11,826 nucleotides of DNA from Saprospiraceae bacterium (GTDB lineage: Bacteria; Bacteroidota; Bacteroidia; Chitinophagales; Saprospiraceae). The stretch is taken from NCBI GenBank assembly GCA_020628755.1, contig JAHDEQ010000041.1, forward strand, positions 12,205-24,030, in the 5' to 3' direction. Shown one piece after another: positions 1 to 5,537 of the stretch. The notes beneath the pieces were generated by a model, which saw only the letters and a list, made by a program, of their open reading frames with translations, was not told the origin of the DNA and did no database searches. Positions within the stretch are counted from its first letter, which is position 1; each line of letters starts with the position of its first letter. The translations under genes were made by a program, and so were the position numbers.

Positions 1-69
1 AGAGCCAGTCAAAGTCCAATATCCACTAATTTAAGTTTAGAAATACGCTACAGCCCCTCAACAAAATAG
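1..69 (+). CDS. possible 3' end of an upstream gene (partial)
   Basis: Frame 1 is open from the window edge for 22 codons and ends at a TAG at 67-69, seven nucleotides before the ATG of the next gene. The last residues read NLSLEIRYSPSTK. The other two plus frames stop earlier (27-29 and 32-34). The close spacing would suit an operon with the flavoprotein gene downstream, for instance a polysaccharide gene, but 22 codons can stay open by chance and no family can be recognised from so short a tail. Confidence 0.33.
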   Translation, partial: RASQSPISTNLSLEIRYSPSTK

Positions 70-76
70 ATTCGCT

Positions 77-1219
77 ATGATACCAAATACAGACTATGTA
101 GTTGTAGGAAGTGGCTTAACAGGTGCTGTTGTAGCACACTGTTTAAGAGCAGCTAATCGAGAGGTGGTCATTATTGAAAAAAGAGATCACATCGCAGGAT
201 TATGTTATGATAAAATACACAAGCCTTCGGGTTATCGCTATCATGTACACGGCCCGCACGCCTTCCGAACGCAGTCCACTGTAATGTGGAACTGGCTCAA
301 CTCTTTGGTCAAATTTTATCCATTCAAATTAAGAATCAAAACTCTAATTGATGAAGAATTTTTGGTTTGGCCTCCTTCAAGAGCTATTATAAAAGAGATG
401 TGCGAGGGTCAAGCCAACTTTACTTTTACAGGAATACCTGCTAATTTTGAAGAAGCATCTTTGTCAAAGATGCCTTATAAAGTTTACAGCAAATTTGTAA
501 AGCCTTATACCGAAAAGCAATGGGGCATTCCTGCAAATAAGTTGTGGGTAGGCTTGTCGGGACGCTTTCAGGTAAGAGATGATGACGCTGATATTAATTT
601 ATTTAGTCATCGTTATCAGGGTTTGCCAATGACTGGATTTACAGGCTTGGTTGAAGCACTTATTAAGGATATACCAGTTATTTTCAATTATGATTTTAAA
701 TACAAAGAAAACCAAACTTGCTTTAACAAAAAGTTAGTTTATACGGGTGCAATTGACGAATTTTTTGAATACAAACTTGGGCAGCTTGGCTATCGTGGCA
801 TGAGCCACGAAACCAAATATTATGAAGACGGAGCAAAGCATAAACATACTGTTCCCATTTATAATTTTCCGAGTTCAAACCCCAAATATATTAGAAGTAT
901 TGATTGGGAGCACTGGCAATCGCCAGAAACCTCGCACGAAAACACAAAAGATAAGGCTCTTATATCTTATGGTTTTCCCAAAAAGCCTACTTCTTCTGAT
1001 GAGTTTGCGTATCCAATATTGATAAAAAAGAATACAGATTTACTAGAAAAATATCAGAATTACGCAAAAGAAAAGAATAGTTCTGTTGTTTTCTGTGGCA
1101 GATTAGCAGATTTCAGGTATTATGATATGAACCATGCCATTGCACGAGGTTTGGGCATTGCTCAAGAAATATTGCAAAAGGACTACAAAGGCCCAGTTTT
1201 GGCCGATGGCAAAATTTAA
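77..1219 (+). CDS. glf: UDP-galactopyranose mutase-like flavoprotein
   Basis: UDP-galactopyranose mutase interconverts UDP-galactopyranose and UDP-galactofuranose through a reduced FAD cofactor, supplying Galf for surface polysaccharide or LPS. The protein has 380 residues, the usual family length. It opens with a Rossmann dinucleotide fold (G11-S-G13-L-T-G16, with acidic E34 ending the second strand), followed by the substrate-loop signature HVHGPHAFR (56-64). Family landmarks follow: YTEKQWG (144-150), GRFQVR (162-167) with the conserved arginine, RYQGLP (179-184), YTGAIDEFF (222-230) and the C-terminal FAD segment GRLADFRYYDM (341-351). Two signature positions differ from the HxYGxHxFHT I remember: histidine for tyrosine at 58 and arginine for the last histidine at 64. 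The first ATG is used; its leader has no Shine-Dalgarno. The stop shares TTAA with the stop of the convergent gene. The glf name is by family resemblance; a related FAD-dependent isomerase is possible. Confidence 0.85.
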   Translation: MIPNTDYVVVGSGLTGAVVAHCLRAANREVVIIEKRDHIAGLCYDKIHKPSGYRYHVHGPHAFRTQSTVMWNWLNSLVKFYPFKLRIKTLIDEEFLVWPPSRAIIKEMCEGQANFTFTGIPANFEEASLSKMPYKVYSKFVKPYTEKQWGIPANKLWVGLSGRFQVRDDDADINLFSHRYQGLPMTGFTGLVEALIKDIPVIFNYDFKYKENQTCFNKKLVYTGAIDEFFEYKLGQLGYRGMSHETKYYEDGAKHKHTVPIYNFPSSNPKYIRSIDWEHWQSPETSHENTKDKALISYGFPKKPTSSDEFAYPILIKKNTDLLEKYQNYAKEKNSSVVFCGRLADFRYYDMNHAIARGLGIAQEILQKDYKGPVLADGKI

Positions 1220-2244
1220 CGAGATGCCTTTTTCAAGTAAGCTCGTAAATCTTCCATTTGTTGCCTACTCATTTTTTCTTCGGTGTATTGTGGCATATAA
1301 GCCTTTTTGCCATTCATAGGAGGTGTGCCATAACGCCCAACTTGATAAACCGAATAGCGAGTATATCGCTCAAAATGTTTGCTCAAATGCTTGGTTGAAA
1401 ACTTAGAATGGTCAAGCGAGAAAAAAGAATAGCGTGACTCTTCATGACAATGCAAACAGCTATTTTCGTAAATTAATTCGCCATTGTTGGGGTCGCCAAT
1501 TAGTTCATTTCCTTTTTTTCGGTTTTCTGGAGGCGCAACAAACGTTGCTGGCGAACCTTGCAAATATTTAGATTTGAGCAATTCTATTGTTTCTTTTTTA
1601 TTGCCTTTGGCTCGAACACCTTGTTCTAATTGTTCATACTCTTGTGCGTCTAGATTGAGGTCTCCCAAACGCAGTTCAAGTTTCCACAAATAAGCAAGTA
1701 CCGATTCTAATTCTGTTGTATTAAGCTCTCGCCCTTGTGCGCATTCTACTGCGCACAATTGAATCGCCTCTCGTATATCATTGCGGGCATCACGTACCAA
1801 ATCGCCATATTTTTTATCATAATCACCGTTGTAAAAAGAGGTACGATTGACCGCACCATAAAGGGTTGTACCTTGTAAAAAAGGAATTCCTCGTTGCGAA
1901 GTATATAACAGTCGAGCTTGTGGGTCAGCTACACTTAGGTCGGGGTCTTCACGCTCTAAATTATGACAAGAAGTACAAACAAAATGCTTGCTTTGTTTGG
2001 CTGATTTTTTTTCTGATTTGGTTTGGAAAAAACCGTTTTTCACTAAGTTTTCGCCTTGAGCAGCCGAAACGCCTGCATAAGATGTATTAGGAAAATGCTT
2101 TATACTTTTGTCTCCTAGACGTTCCAAAACGTCAGAAACTTTTGTTTTTTCGTTAAATATAGGATTATCTTCACTTTCTAAAGGGCTTTTTGCCCCTAGA
2201 AAGATGAGTGAAATTATTGCTAAAATTGAAAAAAGATATTTCAT
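1216..2244 (-). CDS. dihaem cytochrome c, periplasmic
   Basis: This is a periplasmic electron-transfer protein of 342 residues with two covalent haem c sites. It starts with a signal peptide (residues 1-20, hydrophobic LFSILAIISLIFLG). Haem site 1 is C90-T-S-C93-H94 and site 2 is C263-L-H-C266-H267. The C-terminal domain contains PPM310 and YM317P, either of which could give the distal methionine ligand for haem 2. The first domain has no methionine after its CxxCH but has two cysteines (C164, C168) in a segment reading IQLCAVECAQG and then ELESVLAYLW, reminiscent of the Cys-ligand region of SoxA/TsdA dihaem cytochromes; His/Cys ligation is my inference. It is the last gene of the minus-strand cluster, 35 nt after the barrel gene. 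The partner and substrate are unknown. No terminator is visible between it and the convergent flavoprotein gene. Confidence 0.85.
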   Translation of the reverse strand: MKYLFSILAIISLIFLGAKSPLESEDNPIFNEKTKVSDVLERLGDKSIKHFPNTSYAGVSAAQGENLVKNGFFQTKSEKKSAKQSKHFVCTSCHNLEREDPDLSVADPQARLLYTSQRGIPFLQGTTLYGAVNRTSFYNGDYDKKYGDLVRDARNDIREAIQLCAVECAQGRELNTTELESVLAYLWKLELRLGDLNLDAQEYEQLEQGVRAKGNKKETIELLKSKYLQGSPATFVAPPENRKKGNELIGDPNNGELIYENSCLHCHEESRYSFFSLDHSKFSTKHLSKHFERYTRYSVYQVGRYGTPPMNGKKAYMPQYTEEKMSRQQMEDLRAYLKKASR

Positions 2245-2279
2245 AGAATAGTGAGAATAGCGGTCGTTGAACGCCTAAC

Positions 2280-3140
2280 TTACAAATTAAACAATCGTGA
2301 TATGGTAAAGCCTAAACGATATTCACCGTCGCCCCAATTGCTTCTTGTATTGGGCAGATAGTCTGTTTCTATCATACCTCTAGCATTGGTCAAATTGAGC
2401 TGAAATACGTGTCCGCCTGTATCAAATTCAAACCCTATTCCGATGGGCAAATAGTAATCATTTTCTGTTGTATAAATATCCGAAAATGGTACTGAAGCGT
2501 CTAGCAAAAGTGCCATCGTACGACTCAATTGTATGCGACTCGCCAAACCCAAAGAAATTAAATCATTTTCTTCACCAAAAGGAACTAAATTTCGGTGTAC
2601 CCAACTCGGAATTACTTGCAATGAAAATTTATCTGAAAATTTCCGACCCAAAATCAATTGAAAATTATACATGACCCGATGCGAAAATACTTGAAAATTG
2701 CTGACCGATTCAGGATTGTCGCTTTTTGCCATAGTAGAAACCGAGGCTAGACCATAAGCCGTAAGCGAAAAAGGAGTTCCATCTTTTTGTTGACGTACAA
2801 CCCGATACTTTATACTTGTATTGATGAGTTGTTTGAGGGCTGCTGCTCCTTTGGTACGATTGAGTCCAAGCATCAAACGATCCGTAACGCCATAGTCTGC
2901 ACCAATCAAAACATCGGCTGCGTTCTCAAGTCCAAAAAGTGTGGACCATCCGCCACTAGCTCCAGCAAAATCTCCAAAACGATGTCCAATACGAATATCT
3001 AATTTGCGTTTAGCAAGCGTTTCGACGGACTGTGCATTGATGACCCGACGGTCTTTAAAAGTATTAAAGACCAAATCTTGTGCAAAGGTTGTGGAAGAAA
3101 ATATTATAAAAAAAATATATACAAATAATCGCTTTATCAT
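2280..3140 (-). CDS. DUF5777-type outer-membrane beta-barrel protein
   Basis: This secreted protein of 286 residues starts at the ATG at 3140, which gives a clean signal peptide (MIKRLFVYIFFIIFSS then TTFAQ, probable cleavage after A or Q). An ATG 69 nt upstream would put a charged tail before the signal peptide and overlap the previous gene, so it is rejected. The mature part is a run of alternating polar/hydrophobic strands with aromatic girdles (IRIGHRFGDFAG, VLIGADYGVTDRLMLGLNR, FQLILGRKF, YLPIGIGFEF) and ends in ...GEYRLGFTISRLFNL, typical of a barrel. It resembles the DUF5777 family of Bacteroidota, which to my knowledge is often encoded beside c-type cytochromes and YceI proteins. It sits 13 nt after the haem lipoprotein gene, so co-transcription is likely. 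Its molecular role is unknown; a porin or scaffold for a periplasmic redox chain is a guess from context. Confidence 0.75.
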   Translation of the reverse strand: MIKRLFVYIFFIIFSSTTFAQDLVFNTFKDRRVINAQSVETLAKRKLDIRIGHRFGDFAGASGGWSTLFGLENAADVLIGADYGVTDRLMLGLNRTKGAAALKQLINTSIKYRVVRQQKDGTPFSLTAYGLASVSTMAKSDNPESVSNFQVFSHRVMYNFQLILGRKFSDKFSLQVIPSWVHRNLVPFGEENDLISLGLASRIQLSRTMALLLDASVPFSDIYTTENDYYLPIGIGFEFDTGGHVFQLNLTNARGMIETDYLPNTRSNWGDGEYRLGFTISRLFNL

Positions 3141-3153
3141 AAAGTCAGTCAAT

Positions 3154-3546
3154 TTAATTTTCTGGATAGCCTTGATTAATCCAACATCGGATAAACTCCA
3201 AATCTGCATCTGCTATTTCGGTTGGCCCGTCCGAATAAGGTGGTGGCATTTTTTGAACATCCCCATCGGGTTTGTCCAAAACCCGATTTTGGAAATTGCT
3301 TTCATTTAAGATACTCTGCATCTTGGCATAAGTCGTATAATCGCCAAAGCTACTGCCATCATCATGGCATTCGGGAATATTACAATAGGTATCAATCAGA
3401 GGTTTGATTTGGTTATCATATATCACTGCATCATCACTACAAGACAACTCGGAGGAGCTATCTGATAATTGGTCGGCTGTACAAGCTGCGCAGCATAATA
3501 AACCCAAGACCATGCCTAAATAGAAAACGTTTTTTATTGATTTCAT
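3154..3546 (-). CDS. small cytochrome c-like lipoprotein with CX4CH motif
   Basis: A 130-residue lipoprotein if translation starts at the ATG at 3546, which I prefer because it directly precedes a lipoprotein signal peptide (MKSIKNVFYLGMVLGLL) with lipidation cysteine C22 in CAAC. An upstream in-frame ATG at 3600 would add 18 residues before the signal. The mature protein has an acidic, serine-rich linker and then a haem-type motif C55-NIPE-C60-H61, a CX4CH spacing, followed by M100-PPP, a plausible distal methionine, and the ending DLEFIRCWINQGYPEN. The latter matches the WI.QG end of small Planctomycete/Bacteroidota cytochrome c-like domains (PSCyt1 type). It is first in the minus-strand cluster with the barrel and dihaem proteins, so it may pass electrons at the membrane surface. 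Haem binding is inferred, not shown. Confidence 0.72.
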   Translation of the reverse strand: MKSIKNVFYLGMVLGLLCCAACTADQLSDSSSELSCSDDAVIYDNQIKPLIDTYCNIPECHDDGSSFGDYTTYAKMQSILNESNFQNRVLDKPDGDVQKMPPPYSDGPTEIADADLEFIRCWINQGYPEN

Positions 3547-3694
3547 AAAAAAAGGTTTAGAAAAAAGAGAAAATGCATTAATAGTTTTAAACTTTTGCAA
3601 GTCCCTACTCCTTGTTTATACAGGATAAATTGCAAAAAGTTTTTTTTTGACAAAAGGATTTTGACTAGCTTTTCAAGTTCTTGTAAGAATAACG

Positions 3695-3702
3695 TATTTT
3701 TG
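3695..3702 (+). promoter_or_regulatory. putative -7 box upstream of the bacilliredoxin gene
   Basis: TATTTTTG matches the Bacteroidota -7 consensus TAnnTTTG at every fixed position and lies 37 nt before the ATG at 3740. No good TTTG -33 box is found 17-23 nt upstream; TTTC at 3671 is the nearest. The match could be chance in T-rich DNA. Confidence 0.45.
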
Positions 3703-3739
3703 TGAAAAATTGATTAATCTGAAATAAAATTTAAAAAAT

Positions 3740-4153
3740 ATGTATCCACCTGATTTAGTAGCTCCAATGGCTCGCGATTTGACTGATTTTGGTGTAGATG
3801 GTTTGACTACTGCCGAAGATGTGATTAGTACGCTTGATAGTCAAGAAGGTACGCTTTTGTTGGTTGTCAATTCGGTTTGTGGCTGTGCCGCTGCCAATGC
3901 TCGCCCTGGCGTAAAATTGGCACTTCAAAATGAGAAAAAACCAAGTAAAGCAGTAACTGTTTTTGCTGGTGTAAATAAAGAGGCAACCGCCAAAGCAAGA
4001 GAATATCTCTTGCCCTACCCTCCTTCTTCGCCGTCTATTGCATTGTTTAAGGATGGTAAACTCGTTCATTTTATTGAGCGTCACCACATCGAGGGTCGCT
4101 CGGCCGATATGATTGCTGCCAATCTGAAAATGGCTTTTGAACATTATTGTTAA
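3740..4153 (+). CDS. bacilliredoxin, BrxA/BrxB (YphP/YqiW) family
   Basis: Bacilliredoxins remove bacillithiol from S-bacillithiolated proteins in the cytoplasm; several Bacteroidota make bacillithiol. The protein has 137 residues, the usual family length, and a thioredoxin-like fold. The hallmark CGC motif is C47-G-C49 in NSVCGCAAANARPG. The start MYPPDLVAPMARDL, the segment VFAGVNKEATAKAREYL and the cis-proline-type stretch YPPSSPSIALFKDGK (93-107) are all typical. There is an extra terminal cysteine, C137. The gene is divergent from the haem lipoprotein cluster and convergent with pdxH, so it is probably monocistronic. I cannot tell BrxA from BrxB from sequence alone, so no symbol is given. 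Confidence 0.93.
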   Translation: MYPPDLVAPMARDLTDFGVDGLTTAEDVISTLDSQEGTLLLVVNSVCGCAAANARPGVKLALQNEKKPSKAVTVFAGVNKEATAKAREYLLPYPPSSPSIALFKDGKLVHFIERHHIEGRSADMIAANLKMAFEHYC

Positions 4154-4156
4154 GAT

Positions 4157-4226
4157 GTACCAATGTGTTTGTGTGTTTTTGTGTTTGTGATTTCATAGAC
4201 ACCTAAACACGCAAACACATAGATAC
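4157..4226. repeat. palindromic 8-nt-unit element A (hairpin)
   Basis: This element fills almost the whole 78-nt gap between the convergent stops of the bacilliredoxin gene and pdxH. The left arm (4157-4188) is four 8-nt units: GTACCAAT, GTGTTTGT, GTGTTTTT, GTGTTTGT. Read on the other strand, the right arm (4195-4226) is GTATCTAT, GTGTTTGC, GTGTTTAG, GTGTCTAT. Units pair in order (6, 7, 6 and 6 of 8 identical) and two further differences are G-U compatible. The loop is 6 nt (4189-4194). As a 32-bp imperfect hairpin it could stop or stabilise both convergent transcripts, but neither side has a U-tract. It belongs to the same family as the elements at 10122-10199 and 11386-11454. Confidence 0.8.
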
Positions 4227-4231
4227 AATCA

Positions 4232-4888
4232 TTAAGGAGCTAAACGTTGGATTTTCCAATCCTTGCTCTCTTTTTTGGTGTATAGAAGTCTATCGTGCAA
4301 ACGGCTGCTTCGTCCTTGCCAAAATTCTATTTTATCGGGTACTAAACGATAGCCTCCCCAAAATGGAGGCAATGGAATTGTTGCTTTCCCTTCAAATTGA
4401 TTCGTATATTTTTCTTTGTTTTCTTCTAAGATAGAACGGTCGCTGATGACTTGACTTTGTGGTGATGACCAAGCACCAATTTGGCTGCCTTTTGGTCGAG
4501 AATGATAGTATTGTGTGGATTCTTCAGGTGAGATTTTTTCTACTTTTCCTTCAATTCGGACTTGGCGCTCCAAATCGAGCCAGTTAAAGACCAACGCTGC
4601 ATAAGGATTTTGGGCCAACTCTTTCCCTTTTCGACTTTCGTAATTGGTATAAAATACAAATCCTTTTGGAGAAAGTCCTTTTAACAATACAATTCGAGCC
4701 GATGGTCGGCCACTGTTGTCAACAGTGGCTAGGGTCATGGCATTGGGTTCTTTGGTTTGAGCCTGAATCGCTTGATTGAGCCAGTACTCAAATTGTTGGA
4801 TCGGATTTGGTTTTAAATCCTCTAACTCCAACATACCCAACTGATAATTTTCTCTAAAGTCGGCAATACTTTTTTTGGAATGCTCCAT
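4232..4888 (-). CDS. pdxH: pyridoxamine 5'-phosphate oxidase
   Basis: FMN-dependent cytoplasmic oxidase that converts pyridoxamine or pyridoxine 5'-phosphate to pyridoxal 5'-phosphate, the last step of PLP synthesis or salvage. Starting at 4888 the protein has 218 residues, the same as the E. coli enzyme. Visible signatures are RPSARIVLLKG (61-71), the FMN-phosphate region YTNYESRKGKEL (80-91), RQVRIEG (108-114), YYHSRPKGSQIGAWSSPQS (127-145), and the family ending FWQGRSSRLHDR (189-200) plus QRLAP at the C-terminus. An ATG 48 nt upstream would add a basic tail outside the family; a putative -7 box at 4938-4945 puts the transcription start near 4931, inside that extension, which supports 4888. 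The gene appears monocistronic and ends at element A. Confidence 0.96.
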   Translation of the reverse strand: MEHSKKSIADFRENYQLGMLELEDLKPNPIQQFEYWLNQAIQAQTKEPNAMTLATVDNSGRPSARIVLLKGLSPKGFVFYTNYESRKGKELAQNPYAALVFNWLDLERQVRIEGKVEKISPEESTQYYHSRPKGSQIGAWSSPQSQVISDRSILEENKEKYTNQFEGKATIPLPPFWGGYRLVPDKIEFWQGRSSRLHDRLLYTKKESKDWKIQRLAP

Positions 4889-4937
4889 TGGCTTATTTTT
4901 AAGGTTCTTTGACTTTTTCCGTAAAAATATTTCCATT

Positions 4938-4945
4938 CAAATCTA
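4938..4945 (-). promoter_or_regulatory. putative -7 box of pdxH
   Basis: On the minus strand this reads TAGATTTG, a full match to TAnnTTTG, and gives a leader of about 40 nt to the ATG at 4888. No TTTG is seen at the expected -33 distance; that place is taken by a small GC hairpin (CCCCG/CGGGG, 4950-4966). Confidence 0.42.
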
Positions 4946-4949
4946 AAAT

Positions 4950-4966
4950 CCCCGAGTTCTGCGGGG
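4950..4966. other. small GC-rich hairpin upstream of pdxH
   Basis: CCCCG (4950-4954) and CGGGG (4962-4966) form a 5-bp stem around a 7-nt loop, directly upstream of the putative pdxH -7 box. On the minus strand it is followed by ATTTTAGATTT, a poor U-tract, so it could be a weak terminator for leftward transcripts or an operator-like site. Neither is shown. Confidence 0.3.
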
Positions 4967-5052
4967 CAGGCGTTCTCTTCCTACGGTCGTTCTCTCTTTT
5001 ATTTTGAACGGAACACGGAACTTGTCAAAGAAGGATTTTTAAAAGCTAAAAT

Positions 5053-5080
5053 AAAAAAAGCCCTGCCAAAATTGACAGGG
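5053..5080 (-). terminator. rho-independent terminator, minus strand (module 2)
   Basis: On the minus strand CCCTGTC, a 6-nt loop and GGCAGGG are followed by C and seven T residues. The single imperfect pair (5066/5075) is a G-U wobble in the minus-strand RNA but a C-A mismatch on the plus strand, which marks the minus strand as the functional one. No ORF lies directly upstream, so it should end a non-coding RNA or read-through from the right. Confidence 0.7.
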
Positions 5081-5083
5081 ACT

Positions 5084-5115
5084 AAAACAAAAAACAAACA
5101 CTATGAACAAACACT
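5084..5115 (-). repeat. duplicated 32-nt U-rich box, copy 2
   Basis: Identical at 31 of 32 positions to 5424-5455, exactly 340 bp away; the only difference is C5099 versus A5439. It lies immediately upstream of the minus-strand terminator. On the plus strand it contains ATGAACAAACAC, which would open a four-codon frame (MNKH, stop) after an A-rich leader, but the terminator polarity favours the minus strand. Confidence 0.7.
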
Positions 5116-5124
5116 AAGTTTAAT

Positions 5125-5156
5125 TAATTTGAGTAAAACTTAATTTGAGTAAAACT
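5125..5156. repeat. 16-bp perfect tandem duplication
   Basis: TAATTTGAGTAAAACT occurs twice head-to-tail (5125-5140 and 5141-5156) without a mismatch. It lies just upstream, on the minus strand, of copy 2 of the duplicated box. It looks like a recent slippage duplication or a doubled site; no function can be assigned. Confidence 0.8.
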
Positions 5157-5182
5157 TTTTCATTAATACTTATGCTTTGCAC

Positions 5183-5239
5183 AAAATAGAATTGCACCTC
5201 TGCTCATTGCACACCAATATCCTATAGCAATTCTGTTTT
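5183..5239. other. long-range stem, possible structured RNA
   Basis: Positions 5183-5195 pair with 5227-5239 as a 13-bp stem with one G-U pair; the core is AGAATTGC/GCAATTCT. The 31-nt loop repeats part of the stem sequence (ATTGCAC at 5191-5197 and 5206-5212). It lies between the two minus-strand terminators, inside the interval that would form a second small RNA. No known RNA family is recognised. Confidence 0.35.
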
Positions 5240-5390
5240 TGACAAAACTGTTTCAAATAGTGTAATCGGAAAAAATGGATTAACTTTTTACTAAGAATGC
5301 GGTTTGATAGCGCATTTTAAAGGGGGGAAATATATATAACATTCTTTGTTTTGCTGAAAAACCATGTAAGCATATGGTTATAAGAGGGAG

Positions 5391-5422
5391 AAAAAAATTC
5401 CCCCGAATTTTTGTACGGGGGA
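5391..5422 (-). terminator. rho-independent terminator, minus strand (module 1)
   Basis: A perfect 6-bp stem CCCCCG/CGGGGG (5400-5405 and 5416-5421) encloses a 10-nt loop. On the minus strand it is followed by AA and seven T residues. Its position, about 165 nt beyond the stop of the 257-residue gene and after another candidate terminator, suggests it ends a short non-coding RNA or a long 3' UTR. Confidence 0.72.
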
Positions 5423-5423
5423 C

Positions 5424-5455
5424 AAAACAAAAAACAAAAACTATGAACAAACACT
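5424..5455 (-). repeat. duplicated 32-nt U-rich box, copy 1
   Basis: Partner of 5084-5115 with 31 of 32 identical positions. It again abuts a minus-strand terminator, although the stem sequences of the two terminators differ. Conservation of the box with divergent stems suggests the box itself is the selected part, for example as the U-rich single-stranded tail of an sRNA. On the plus strand it would open a six-codon frame (MNKHSP, stop). Confidence 0.7.
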
Positions 5456-5537
5456 CACCCTGAAATATTCTTATAAGTAATAAATACTTACAAATTCAGG
5501 AACGATATATCCTTGATTAGGTTACAATTAAACCTAT

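Noticed and set aside
32..39. TAAGTTTA as a -7 box for the flavoprotein gene
   Set aside because: It misses the final G of TAnnTTTG, has no -33 partner in view, and an upstream reading frame may cover it.
192..1022. Plus-strand shadow frames within the flavoprotein gene (for example the 66-codon frame at 822-1022)
   Set aside because: They overlap a well supported gene in another frame and show no independent start context.
3141..3209. N-terminal extension of the barrel protein
   Set aside because: It would overlap the preceding gene and place 23 residues before a complete signal peptide.
2941..3309. 122-codon plus-strand frame across the barrel and lipoprotein genes
   Set aside because: It is antisense to two genes with signal peptides and family features, and its composition looks like a shadow frame.
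3755..4144. 129-codon minus-strand frame opposite the bacilliredoxin gene
   Set aside because: The plus-strand gene is a clear family member with its CGC motif; the antisense product has no recognisable features.
4157..4226. CRISPR-like or ordinary microsatellite reading of the 8-nt repeats
   Set aside because: Units are directly abutting without spacers, degenerate, and inverted around a loop; this fits neither CRISPR nor a simple tandem microsatellite.
4889..4936. N-terminal extension of pdxH from an upstream ATG
   Set aside because: The extra 16 basic residues are outside the family, the shorter form equals the usual 218 residues, and the putative promoter lies so that transcription would start inside the extension.
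5192..5390. Short minus-strand frames of 12-24 codons between the two terminators
   Set aside because: They are too short, overlap one another in different frames, and show no leader or family features.
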